This document shows, in pieces, positions 5,960-12,521 of a stretch of 20,346 bases of DNA; positions within the stretch are counted from its first letter, which is position 1, and each line of letters starts with the position of its first letter. The DNA is taken from positions 1 through 20,346 of the forward strand of contig DMBB01000107.1 of assembly GCA_003446295.1 (NCBI GenBank), written 5' to 3'. The notes under the pieces were generated by a model. The model ran no database searches and was not told the DNA's origin. It saw only the letters and a list, made by a program, of their open reading frames with translations. The stretch comes from Erysipelotrichaceae bacterium. GTDB taxonomy: Bacteria; Bacillota_I; Bacilli_A; Erysipelotrichales; Erysipelotrichaceae. A program made the translations under genes and the position numbers.

Positions 5960-6560
5960 AAATATTCTGCAGATAGGGATTGACCTTCAGCTGAAGGCCG
6001 ATCGTTGATGAAGGACCGTGTCCGGGATAGAACGTCAGATCTGCAGGCAGTCTGACGATCCGTCTGAGGGAAGCGATCATCTGCATTTCGTCACCAGAGT
6101 AAAGATCCGTTCTGCCGATGCTTGACGCAAACAGCGTATCACCGGTGAACAGGATATTCCGGTAACGGACCAGCACACTGCCGGCTGTATGTCCGGGTGT
6201 GTGGTAGATATGAAGCGGAAATGACCCGATCGTCATATCCCCTTCAGGCAGATCATTGATCGGTGACCAGACCGGATATTCCGTTCCGTCGATCCTGCCG
6301 GCATCCGTTGCCGTAAGAGCAAGATCCCCATGGTTCATATATACGGGACATCCGTACTTTTCAGCCATGTCATCCGCTGCCATCGTATGATCGGAATGTC
6401 CGTGTGTCAGGATCACAGCATCGACTGTTTCATCCGGTGCGATCTTTTTGGCGATCTCTTTCCCGTATCTTCCGGGATCGATGATCAGTACATGACCGTT
6501 GTCATGCAGAACATAGATGTTTTCCTGATACAGTCCGATCGGCAGTATATCGATCTTCAT
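5958..6560 (-). CDS. MBL-fold metallo-hydrolase, glyoxalase II-like
   Basis: A 200-residue cytoplasmic protein with all metallo-β-lactamase fold motifs: LTHGHSDHT (51-59), HTPGHTAGS (120-128, His124), FTGDTLFASSIGRTD (138-152, Asp141) and YPGHGPSST (178-186, His181). These residues bind two metal ions. The size and GRTD motif fit the YqgX/GloB-like subgroup, whose members hydrolyse thioesters such as S-lactoylglutathione analogues. The exact substrate cannot be read. The start MKIDILPIGLYQENIYVL aligns with family N-termini. No clear Shine-Dalgarno sequence precedes it, and the rpmG terminator ends only 11 bases upstream of its start codon. It may depend on read-through or on a promoter I cannot see. 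Confidence 0.92.
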   Translation of the reverse strand: MKIDILPIGLYQENIYVLHDNGHVLIIDPGRYGKEIAKKIAPDETVDAVILTHGHSDHTMAADDMAEKYGCPVYMNHGDLALTATDAGRIDGTEYPVWSPINDLPEGDMTIGSFPLHIYHTPGHTAGSVLVRYRNILFTGDTLFASSIGRTDLYSGDEMQMIASLRRIVRLPADLTFYPGHGPSSTIGLQLKVNPYLQNI

Positions 6561-6571
6561 ATCCGATATTC

Positions 6572-6599
6572 AAAAAAATAACCCGACAGGTTATTTTTT
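6572..6599 (-). terminator. Terminator after rpmG
   Basis: On the minus strand AAAAAATAACC (6589-6599) pairs with GGTTATTTTTT (6573-6583) around a 5-base loop and ends in a T-run. It overlaps the rpmG stop codon (6591-6593) and lies between rpmG and the MBL gene. Confidence 0.8.
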
Positions 6600-6743
6600 C
6601 TCCTTATGCAGAGTTTTCTGATTGCATCTCGGGCAATACTTTTTGATTTCCATTTTCTCAGCGTGCTTGCGCTTGTTTCTGGTGCCGATATAGTTTTCTT
6701 CACCGCAGACTGAGCATTTAAAGGTGATATTGTCTCTAGGCAT
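6591..6743 (-). CDS. rpmG: 50S ribosomal protein L33 (zinc-ribbon type)
   Basis: A 50-residue basic protein starting MPRDNITFKCSVCGEENY and ending in a Lys-rich tail. The two CxxC pairs (C10/C13 and C37/C40) form the zinc ribbon of the C+ form of L33, and the TRNKRKHAEKMEIKKYCPRC region is characteristic. It is a structural protein of the large subunit near the E site. An AGGAGG site lies 8-9 bases upstream, preceded by a strong promoter. The gene is monocistronic by the terminator overlapping its stop. Firmicutes often have a second, Cys-free L33 for zinc limitation; no such copy is in this window. Confidence 0.96.
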   Translation of the reverse strand: MPRDNITFKCSVCGEENYIGTRNKRKHAEKMEIKKYCPRCNQKTLHKEKK

Positions 6744-6771
6744 TTTTCAAACCTCCTGATTCAGCAATGAG

Positions 6772-6800
6772 AGTATATCACATGTATTTTCTTTTTCCAA
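6772..6800 (-). promoter_or_regulatory. Promoter of rpmG
   Basis: On the minus strand TTGGAA (6795-6800), a 17-base spacer, and TATACT (6772-6777), about 14 bases upstream of the AGGAGG site of rpmG. Confidence 0.7.
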
Positions 6801-6834
6801 GAAATTCATTTCACGCTATGATAAAAAAATAAGC

Positions 6835-6860
6835 CAAAAATCATGCCTCAGAGGCATGAT
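6835..6860 (-). terminator. Orphan terminator-like hairpin between rpmG and ispG
   Basis: ATCATGCCTC and GAGGCATGAT (6840-6849 and 6851-6860) form a near-perfect 21-base palindrome. On the minus strand it is followed by TTTTTGGC and a second T-run. It looks like a minus-strand terminator, but no gene is visible upstream of it on that strand. A regulatory-site reading is the alternative. Confidence 0.45.
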
Positions 6861-6961
6861 CAGACGCATTTCCGTATACATGCACAGCGATTCGGGCGTT
6901 CCTTCAGGTAAAAATATCAATTTCCCTGTACTTGTGAGATAATACCGAAGGAGGTCATCTC

Positions 6962-8029
6962 ATGAAACGAACAGAAACTCGTCCGATCTATGTAGGCGGA
7001 CTGCAGATCGGCGGACAGAACGCATGCGTCATACAGTCAATGACCAACGTTCCCGCAAAAGATATAGAAGCAAGTGTGAAACAGATCAATGAACTGGAGG
7101 CAGGCGGCTGTCAGATCGTCCGTCTGGCGGTTCTTGATAAGGAAGACGCGCTTGCGATCCCTTACATCAAGGAAAAAACAAACATCCCGCTTGTCGCGGA
7201 CATTCACTTCAATTACCAGCTGGCGCTGCTTGCGCTTGACGGTCATGTCGATAAGATCCGCATCAATCCCAGCAATATCGGTGCCCGTGAACATACGGAA
7301 GCAGTTGTCAAGAAATGTCTTGAACACAAAGTACCGATCAGGATCGGCATCAATTCAGGCTCCCTGGAACAGCAGTTCCTGCAGAAATACGGCGGGCCAT
7401 GCGCAGAAGCAATGATCGACAGTGCTGACAGACATGTGAAGATCCTGGAGGGCCTCGGTTTCCATGACATCTGTCTGTCCTTCAAGTCATCCAACGTCGC
7501 GCTGACGATCGCCGCATATGAAGCTGCCGCAAAGCACTTTCCCTATCCCCTGCACCTTGGCGTTACCGAGGCAGGCGGTTTCGCGGAAAGCGCGGTCAAG
7601 AGTTCAGCAGCCCTGGGAACACTCCTGCATGAAGGCATCGGAGATACGATCCGCGTATCCGTATCCGGACCGCCGAAGGATGAACTGATCATTGCCAAGC
7701 AGCTGCTGAAGTGCTTCGGACTGTATGACAAGGTCCCTGATCTTGTCGCCTGTCCGACATGCGGAAGGATCCAGTATGATATGCTGCCGCTGGTCAAAAA
7801 GATGGAGGATTTCCTGGCAGACATTCACGAAGACATTCAGGTGGCTGTCATGGGCTGCCCTGTCAACGGAATGCAGGAAGCCAGCCGTGCCGACATCGGC
7901 GTTGCGGGCGGCTATGAAATGGGCATGCTGTTTGCAAAAGGCAAACTGCTCAGGACTGTACCGCAGAACGAACTGGAAGACGCACTGAAAGCAGAGATCC
8001 TGAAGATCGTTGAGGAACGCAGACAATAA
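6962..8029 (+). CDS. ispG: 4-hydroxy-3-methylbut-2-en-1-yl diphosphate synthase IspG
   Basis: A 355-residue enzyme of the MEP isoprenoid pathway. It converts methylerythritol cyclodiphosphate to HMBPP by reductive ring opening on a [4Fe-4S] cluster. The N-terminal TIM barrel (about 1-245) begins with RPIYVGGLQIGG and includes VADIHFNYQLA and KIRINPSNIG. The C-terminal cluster domain has C264 and C267 (CPTCG), C299 (MGCPVNG) and E306 as the fourth ligand. The segment after C299 is VNGMQEA rather than the VNGPGEA I expect, so the Pro-Gly before the ligand Glu is changed. The start has AAGGAGGT well placed upstream. It is transcribed alone on the plus strand and ends with its own terminator. The next enzyme of the pathway, IspH, is also in the window. 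Confidence 0.96.
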   Translation: MKRTETRPIYVGGLQIGGQNACVIQSMTNVPAKDIEASVKQINELEAGGCQIVRLAVLDKEDALAIPYIKEKTNIPLVADIHFNYQLALLALDGHVDKIRINPSNIGAREHTEAVVKKCLEHKVPIRIGINSGSLEQQFLQKYGGPCAEAMIDSADRHVKILEGLGFHDICLSFKSSNVALTIAAYEAAAKHFPYPLHLGVTEAGGFAESAVKSSAALGTLLHEGIGDTIRVSVSGPPKDELIIAKQLLKCFGLYDKVPDLVACPTCGRIQYDMLPLVKKMEDFLADIHEDIQVAVMGCPVNGMQEASRADIGVAGGYEMGMLFAKGKLLRTVPQNELEDALKAEILKIVEERRQ

Positions 8030-8035
8030 CAGCAG

Positions 8036-8059
8036 ACACGGACAATGCTCCGTGTTTTT
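8036..8059 (+). terminator. Terminator after ispG
   Basis: ACACGGA (8036-8042) pairs with TCCGTGT (8049-8055) around a 6-base loop, followed by TTTTC, 6 bases after the ispG stop. Confidence 0.8.
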
Positions 8060-8065
8060 CTTATG

Positions 8066-8089
8066 AAAAGTCCTCCCTTCCGGAAGGAC
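8066..8089 (-). terminator. Probable terminator after the rubrerythrin fusion gene
   Basis: On the minus strand GTCCTTCC and GGAAGG-GAGGAC (8070-8089) can fold around the self-complementary centre 8076-8087, followed by TTTTC. The pairing has a bulge, so this is weaker than its neighbours. It is convergent with the ispG terminator. Confidence 0.5.
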
Positions 8090-8100
8090 CTTATACCTTA

Positions 8101-9288
8101 TCAGTAATTTTCTTTTCTGACTTCGAAATACGCCTGCGGATGACTGCACACAGGGCATACTTCCGGAGCTTCCGGGCCGACTGTCACATAGCCGCAGTTC
8201 CGGCATTCCCAGACAGTTTCCGTATTCTTTTTGAATACTTTCTTCTGTTCGATATTCTTCAGCAGTGCGCGGTATCTTTCTTCATGCAGTTTTTCGATCG
8301 CGCCGACGCCTCTGAACTGAGCTGCCAGTTCGGGGAAACCTTCCGCTTCGGCATCTTTTGCCATCCGTTCGTACATGTCAGTCCATTCGGCATGTTCACC
8401 TTCAGCCGCATGCAGCAGATTCTCGGCTGTATCACCGAGTTCACCCAGTGCCTTGAACCAGAGCTTTGCATGTTCTTTTTCATTCTCGGCTGTCTGCAGG
8501 AACAGCGCAGCGATCTGTTCAAAGCCGGCTTTCTTCGCGACGGAAGCGTAGTATGTATACTTGTTTCTTGCCTGTGATTCACCGGCAAAAGCTTCCCGCA
8601 GATTCTGTTCTGTCTTTGTACCGGCATATCTGCTCTTCTTTACCGTCTCAGGTGCTTCTTCGACCTTGATGAAGACTGATGCAGGCTGTTTGCATACAGG
8701 GCATTTCTCAGGAGGTGTATCCCCTTCGTGTTCATAACCGCAGATCGAGCATTTCCATTTTGTCATTTTGCATTCTCCTTCTTTCACTGTTTCATTGCAT
8801 GGAATCGATTTGATGAGTTTCTCTGCTGCTTCCGCAGGAAACTGCGGGCCGGGCGGGTGTTTGATCATGTCACGCAGCAGTTCATGCGTATTGCCGCTCT
8901 GCGGCAGCATAAACCCTGCTTCGCGCATGATGTCTTCGGCGATCAGGCGTTCAGACATGGCAACAGCTTTCATCAGCCGTTTCAGGCCTTCCTGATCCGT
9001 CTGTTCCGCGGTCTGCAGCGCGGCAGTTTCGGCGTCTGCCTTGCTTTGTGCCATAGCGTTCAGCGCCTTGCGGACAGTTTCTATTTTTGCCTGCTGGGGC
9101 GGATATTCCAGAGGCACCATACTGATCGCAGCACTTGGGCAGGCATCTGCGCACATGCCGCAGCCAATGCACCTGCTGACATCGATGATGCTGTTTTCCG
9201 TATCCGACGCGCCGGTCGGACAGACATACAGGCACAGGCAGTCTTTCGTACAGAGCCGCAGATTTCTTACAGCAACTTTTGTTTTCAT
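8101..9288 (-). CDS. Ferredoxin - rubredoxin - rubrerythrin - rubredoxin fusion
   Basis: A 395-residue multi-module redox protein. Residues 1-60 are a two-cluster ferredoxin (C13, C17, C19, C23-Pro and C40, C43, C46, C50-Pro). Residues 61-170 are a helical linker with no recognised motif. Residues 177-205 are a small rubredoxin-like site ([10 protein letters not shown] ... CPVCK). Residues about 222-350 are a rubrerythrin diiron four-helix domain with [26 protein letters not shown] and EKLHEERY, so all the Glu/His ligands are present. Residues 360-390 are a second rubredoxin site (CRNCGY ... CPVCS). Rubrerythrins reduce hydrogen peroxide in anaerobes using electrons from rubredoxin or ferredoxin, and this protein seems to hold its own relay. 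Met175 (8764-8766) has AAGGAG 8 bases upstream, so a separate 221-residue rubrerythrin may also be made. The first ATG overlaps the stop of the upstream rubredoxin gene. Confidence 0.93.
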   Translation of the reverse strand: MKTKVAVRNLRLCTKDCLCLYVCPTGASDTENSIIDVSRCIGCGMCADACPSAAISMVPLEYPPQQAKIETVRKALNAMAQSKADAETAALQTAEQTDQEGLKRLMKAVAMSERLIAEDIMREAGFMLPQSGNTHELLRDMIKHPPGPQFPAEAAEKLIKSIPCNETVKEGECKMTKWKCSICGYEHEGDTPPEKCPVCKQPASVFIKVEEAPETVKKSRYAGTKTEQNLREAFAGESQARNKYTYYASVAKKAGFEQIAALFLQTAENEKEHAKLWFKALGELGDTAENLLHAAEGEHAEWTDMYERMAKDAEAEGFPELAAQFRGVGAIEKLHEERYRALLKNIEQKKVFKKNTETVWECRNCGYVTVGPEAPEVCPVCSHPQAYFEVRKENY

Positions 9289-9938
9289 CTGACTTCGCTC
9301 CTTCCGATCTTTTCAAACTTCCAGGACGGTACCTTGCATACCGGACAGAGTTCAGGTGCCTGGTCCGAGACCCATACGAATCCGCAGACCGTACATACCC
9401 AGATATCAGTATCGTCCAGCATGGCTTCTCCTTCCCTGATGTATCTGCCGACAGTATTGGCGAGTACTCTGGTAACTTTTTCACCCCAGACACAGACACG
9501 CTGCGCTCCGCGGTCATTCTCACTGACAGCGGCAGCCCTGACAGAGACATAGCGTTCAATATCATCCTGCAGGATCCCTGCGATCATCTGTACTCCGGCA
9601 TCCGGTACGGCCGGTACTGCAGAACGGAAATAATCGGATAATTCCCTGAAAAGCGCAGCTTCCTCCTGCTTGTACTGCTTCTCGCATCCGCGCGCGAGAT
9701 TTGAGCATATTATGGAAAGCTGACCAGGAGAATACGGATGATCGTTATCCTCGTCATAAGAGGATGGCAGCGGCACGGATGTATTTGCTTCGGCAGGCTC
9801 CTGCTGTTCCTCCGGCCGGAAATCAGACCGTGCCGCTCCGCAGAGCGGACATTTCCAGTCATCGGGAAGTGTGCCGAACAAAGCCCTTTCCACGGATTCA
9901 TCATAGACATAGCCGCAGACCAGACAAATGTAGCGCAT
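9285..9938 (-). CDS. Rubredoxin - helical domain - rubredoxin protein
   Basis: A 217-residue protein from the ATG at 9936-9938, which has AAGGAGGA 8 bases upstream. The frame stays open a further 62 codons upstream, but no ribosome binding site supports a longer form. The N-terminal rubredoxin (about 1-45) has [10 protein letters not shown] and DDWKCPLCG. The C-terminal one (about 180-212) has [11 protein letters not shown] and [12 protein letters not shown]. Between them is a Glu/Arg-rich helical region (about 75-175; e.g. [19 protein letters not shown]) that resembles a ferritin-like bundle but shows no ExxH iron-binding motifs. It is probably an electron-transfer partner of the fusion protein encoded next, because the two genes overlap by ATGA. 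The role is inferred from domains and neighbour. Confidence 0.88.
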   Translation of the reverse strand: MRYICLVCGYVYDESVERALFGTLPDDWKCPLCGAARSDFRPEEQQEPAEANTSVPLPSSYDEDNDHPYSPGQLSIICSNLARGCEKQYKQEEAALFRELSDYFRSAVPAVPDAGVQMIAGILQDDIERYVSVRAAAVSENDRGAQRVCVWGEKVTRVLANTVGRYIREGEAMLDDTDIWVCTVCGFVWVSDQAPELCPVCKVPSWKFEKIGRSEVR

Positions 9939-10057
9939 ACGCGTTTCCTCCTTCTTAAACATGCGGACAGAACACTGATGACAACCACAAAATCCGATAA
10001 CAATGGAGTTACCGGTTTCAGTCCGATGATGTCTGTCTGATGCAGTTTTCTGACTTA

Positions 10058-10086
10058 AGCATAACGTATATTGCGGTACATGCCAA
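10058..10086 (-). promoter_or_regulatory. Promoter of the rubredoxin-rubrerythrin operon
   Basis: On the minus strand TTGGCA (10081-10086), a 17-base spacer, and TATGCT (10058-10063). This predicts a leader of about 110 bases before the start at 9938. No PerR- or Fur-type palindrome was recognised. Confidence 0.6.
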
Positions 10087-10125
10087 CAGGAACATCCATG
10101 ATATTTTTCCGCATTCTGACGCATG

Positions 10126-10153
10126 AAAAAACAGTGCCCTATTCAGACACTGT
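10126..10153 (-). terminator. Terminator after nfo
   Basis: On the minus strand ACAGTG (10148-10153) pairs with CACTGT (10131-10136) around an 11-base loop, ending in six T. It begins inside the last codons of nfo. Confidence 0.75.
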
Positions 10154-11020
10154 CAGATGTTCCTGCCAGTTTTCTTCGTATACGCCCTTCCTCAGCATTG
10201 CGATCTCTGTTTTGTACGGAGGCTCACCTGCGATATAGGGTGTTTCCAGTATTTTGGCAATATGTGCGGTACGAGGATTGGATGCGATCCTGTGCAGCGC
10301 ATCGAACCCGATCGTACCCAGTCCGATATTCGCATGCCGGTCTTTCCGTGCACCACGGATATTCTTTGAATCATTGAGATGGATCACATGCAGCCGGTTC
10401 AGGGAAAGGATGCGGTCAAACTCATCAAGTACTCCGTCAAAATCATTGACATCGTATCCTGCATCATTGATATGACACGTATCCAGGCAGATGCCGTAAT
10501 GTTCCGGATGATCCAGACCTTCCAGAATCTCTGCAAGTTCCTCAAATGTTCTGCCCACTTCACTGCCCTTGCCTGCCATTGTTTCCAGACAGATGACGAT
10601 CCCTTCAGGCAGCTCAGGCAGACCGTTCAGGCACCTGATCACAGTACTGATCCCTGTCTGCAGATCTGCTGATGTAAAGCTTCCAGGATGCAGGACAATA
10701 TAGGATGCGCCGATGGCATGTGTCCGCATAACTTCGGAATACAGGAATTCCCCTGCCAGTTCAAACACCTCAGGCTTGACGGCATTGGCTGGATTGATCA
10801 GATACGGTGCATGGATGATCATGCGTTCCATCGGGATCCCGCTTTGACGCATGAGCTCCTTTGCTTCAGCGATGTGCATCTCTTCCAGCGCTCTGCGCTT
10901 TGTATTCTGCGGTGCGCCTGTATACAGCATCAATGCATTCGCATCATACCCGAGCGCTTCCTTCACGCTGCCTTCCAGAAAGTCCGGGGCAGTCATTTTG
11001 ACATGACAGCCGATGATCAT
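10139..11020 (-). CDS. nfo: Deoxyribonuclease IV (endonuclease IV), AP endonuclease
   Basis: A 293-residue TIM-barrel enzyme that cuts the DNA backbone 5' to abasic sites in base excision repair. All nine trinuclear zinc ligands of the family can be placed: H70 (IHAPYLIN), H111 (VLHPG), E146 (CLETMAGKG), D180 and H183 (CLDTCH), H214 (HLNDSK), D227 and H229 (DRHANIG) and E259 (LETP). The length is typical. The start ATG overlaps the stop of the cshB helicase gene as ATGA, so the two are translationally coupled. I recall cshB (yqfR) and nfo (yqfS) being adjacent in Bacillus as well. A terminator follows directly. Confidence 0.96.
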   Translation of the reverse strand: MIIGCHVKMTAPDFLEGSVKEALGYDANALMLYTGAPQNTKRRALEEMHIAEAKELMRQSGIPMERMIIHAPYLINPANAVKPEVFELAGEFLYSEVMRTHAIGASYIVLHPGSFTSADLQTGISTVIRCLNGLPELPEGIVICLETMAGKGSEVGRTFEELAEILEGLDHPEHYGICLDTCHINDAGYDVNDFDGVLDEFDRILSLNRLHVIHLNDSKNIRGARKDRHANIGLGTIGFDALHRIASNPRTAHIAKILETPYIAGEPPYKTEIAMLRKGVYEENWQEHLTVSE

Positions 11021-12387
11021 TCAGAATCTCCGGCGTTCTTTTCTCTCTGTGCCTGGCGGTATCTTGCCTTCTTCTCTTCTCTGATCTTGGAACGGATCAG
11101 TTCACGCTTTTTCTGACGCTGCAGCTTTTCGATCGCTGCCTGACGCTTCTTCTTATAACCAGGCTTGACCTTGGTATTCTTCTTCGTCATCATCTTGGAG
11201 ATCTGTTTGGACAGTTCATCCTCCTGCTTCTGGAATTTCTGTCCATAGGGACGAAGCTTTGTCCAGGCATCATTGTGATAACGGCTGTGTTCGAAGCGGA
11301 TCCCCCGCTTCATCAGCGAACGGATCGCCTGATCATCTGACTCCTGATACAGCGCATAGCAGATACCGTCGGAACCTGCCCTGCCCGTACGGCCCGCACG
11401 GTGGATATAGTATTCCAGATCACTGGGGAAGCCGCATGAAATAACATGCGTTACTGTCGGGATATCGATGCCTCTGGCAGCCAGGTCCGTACATACGACA
11501 TATGTATGTCTGCTGTCGGCGATCTCCTTCATCGCCTGCTTGCGCTTTCTGCTTTCCAGATCACCATGCAGCTCGGTCACCTCGACTCCTTCACCGCGCA
11601 GCCCTTCTGCGATCTGAGCAGCCATTTCTCTGGTGTTGGCAAAGATCAGGCAGACATACGGATTGAATCCGGGCATGATGGAACGGATCGTTTCAACGTA
11701 TGTGTGATGATAGCACGGTACAAGGATATGACGGATGCGGGGATTGAATTCCTCATCATCTGCGATCGTAAATGTAATGGGATGGTGCATGTATTTCTTC
11801 AGGAACGGCTTCAGCTGATCGGGCATCGTTGCCGAAAAAGCCAGCATTTCCAGATTCTCACCCATTCTTCCGGCAAATGCGTCGATCTCATCCAGGAAGC
11901 CGTATTCCAGTGTCATATCAGCTTCATCCACGATCAGTACCGGCGTTTCTTCAATGCGGAGCGCTCCTGCATTCAGGAACATATCCTTGATCCTGCCGGG
12001 TGTTCCGATTGCGATATGCGGCTGGGCAGCTGACAGCTGCTGGATCTCACGGTCACGGTCCTGTCCGCCGATAAAAAGACGTACACGGATATCAGGTTCG
12101 ATCTCCTGCATCAGCCTGGCCTTCTCATAGATCTGGGCAGCCAGTTCCCTGGTCGGGGCTGTGATGACTGCCTGACAGCGGTCTGCTGAAGGATCGATCT
12201 GTTCCATCAGAGGGATCAGAAACGCATGTGTTTTGCCGGTTCCTGTCTTGGAGAGGCCGATGATATCCTTGCCGCGCAGAAATGCCGGGATCACTTCCTG
12301 CTGTATGGGTGTCGGTTCAGTGAACCCGTTGAGACGGATAAAATCCATCGTTTTGTTCTTCATATTAAAATCTTCAAATTTCTTCAT
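11017..12387 (-). CDS. cshB: DEAD-box RNA helicase, CshB-like
   Basis: A 456-residue ATP-dependent RNA helicase. It has the Q motif GFTEPTPIQ, motif I SKTGTGKT (about 46-53), PTRELA, TPGR, motif II DEAD (about 154-157), SAT, then ARGIDIP and HRAGRTGRAG in the second RecA lobe. The C-terminal about 60 residues are very basic (Lys/Arg/Gln-rich), a likely RNA-binding tail. Family members help ribosome assembly and RNA turnover, often in the cold. The start chosen (12385-12387, MKKFEDFN) has AGGAGG 5 bases upstream; a frame to 12441 is open but unsupported. The name rests on linkage to nfo and on divergent ispH, the arrangement I recall for cshB in Bacillus. Confidence 0.92.
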   Translation of the reverse strand: MKKFEDFNMKNKTMDFIRLNGFTEPTPIQQEVIPAFLRGKDIIGLSKTGTGKTHAFLIPLMEQIDPSADRCQAVITAPTRELAAQIYEKARLMQEIEPDIRVRLFIGGQDRDREIQQLSAAQPHIAIGTPGRIKDMFLNAGALRIEETPVLIVDEADMTLEYGFLDEIDAFAGRMGENLEMLAFSATMPDQLKPFLKKYMHHPITFTIADDEEFNPRIRHILVPCYHHTYVETIRSIMPGFNPYVCLIFANTREMAAQIAEGLRGEGVEVTELHGDLESRKRKQAMKEIADSRHTYVVCTDLAARGIDIPTVTHVISCGFPSDLEYYIHRAGRTGRAGSDGICYALYQESDDQAIRSLMKRGIRFEHSRYHNDAWTKLRPYGQKFQKQEDELSKQISKMMTKKNTKVKPGYKKKRQAAIEKLQRQKKRELIRSKIREEKKARYRQAQREKNAGDSE

Positions 12388-12436
12388 TGATACCTCCTCA
12401 TCTTCCTCTGACTTTCCAAACAGATACGGTTCAGAG

Positions 12437-12442
12437 TACAAT
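12437..12442 (+). promoter_or_regulatory. Possible -10 element of ispH
   Basis: TACAAT lies 79 bases before the ispH start. A weak TTCCAA sits 17 bases further upstream. The -35 match is poor, so this is tentative. The transcript would cross the hairpin at 12455-12470. Confidence 0.3.
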
Positions 12443-12454
12443 AAAACAAGCCGG

Positions 12455-12470
12455 ATCCGCTTTTGCGGAT
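12455..12470. other. Hairpin in the cshB-ispH divergent region
   Basis: ATCCGC (12455-12460) and GCGGAT (12465-12470) form a 6-bp stem with a 4-base loop. It lies in the predicted leader of cshB, and also of ispH if the tentative promoter is right. On the minus strand a T-rich stretch follows about 7 bases later, so attenuation is possible but unproven. Confidence 0.35.
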
Positions 12471-12479
12471 GACAGCCAA

Positions 12480-12507
12480 ATTATATCGGTTTTTTTCGTT
12501 TTGTGAA
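12480..12507 (-). promoter_or_regulatory. Promoter of cshB-nfo
   Basis: On the minus strand TTCACA (12502-12507), a 16-base spacer, and a perfect TATAAT (12480-12485). The -35 box lies just upstream of the ispH ribosome binding site on the opposite strand. Confidence 0.7.
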
Positions 12508-12521
12508 GAGGAGGAGATCAA

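Noticed and set aside
7604..8206. Minus-strand open frame of 200 codons opposite ispG
   Set aside because: Antisense to strongly conserved ispG sequence and it spans the terminator region. No family match.
8728..9552. Long plus-strand open frame of 274 codons opposite the rubrerythrin fusion
   Set aside because: It is a shadow of the minus-strand redox genes. The translation is rich in Phe, Cys, His and Arg, has no family motif, and has no convincing ribosome binding site.
9939..10124. Upstream extension of the rubredoxin protein frame
   Set aside because: It crosses the predicted promoter and lacks a ribosome binding site, while the internal ATG at 9936-9938 has AAGGAGGA and gives a normal rubredoxin start.
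11446..12033. Plus-strand open frame opposite the cshB helicase
   Set aside because: Antisense shadow of conserved helicase motifs, with no independent support.
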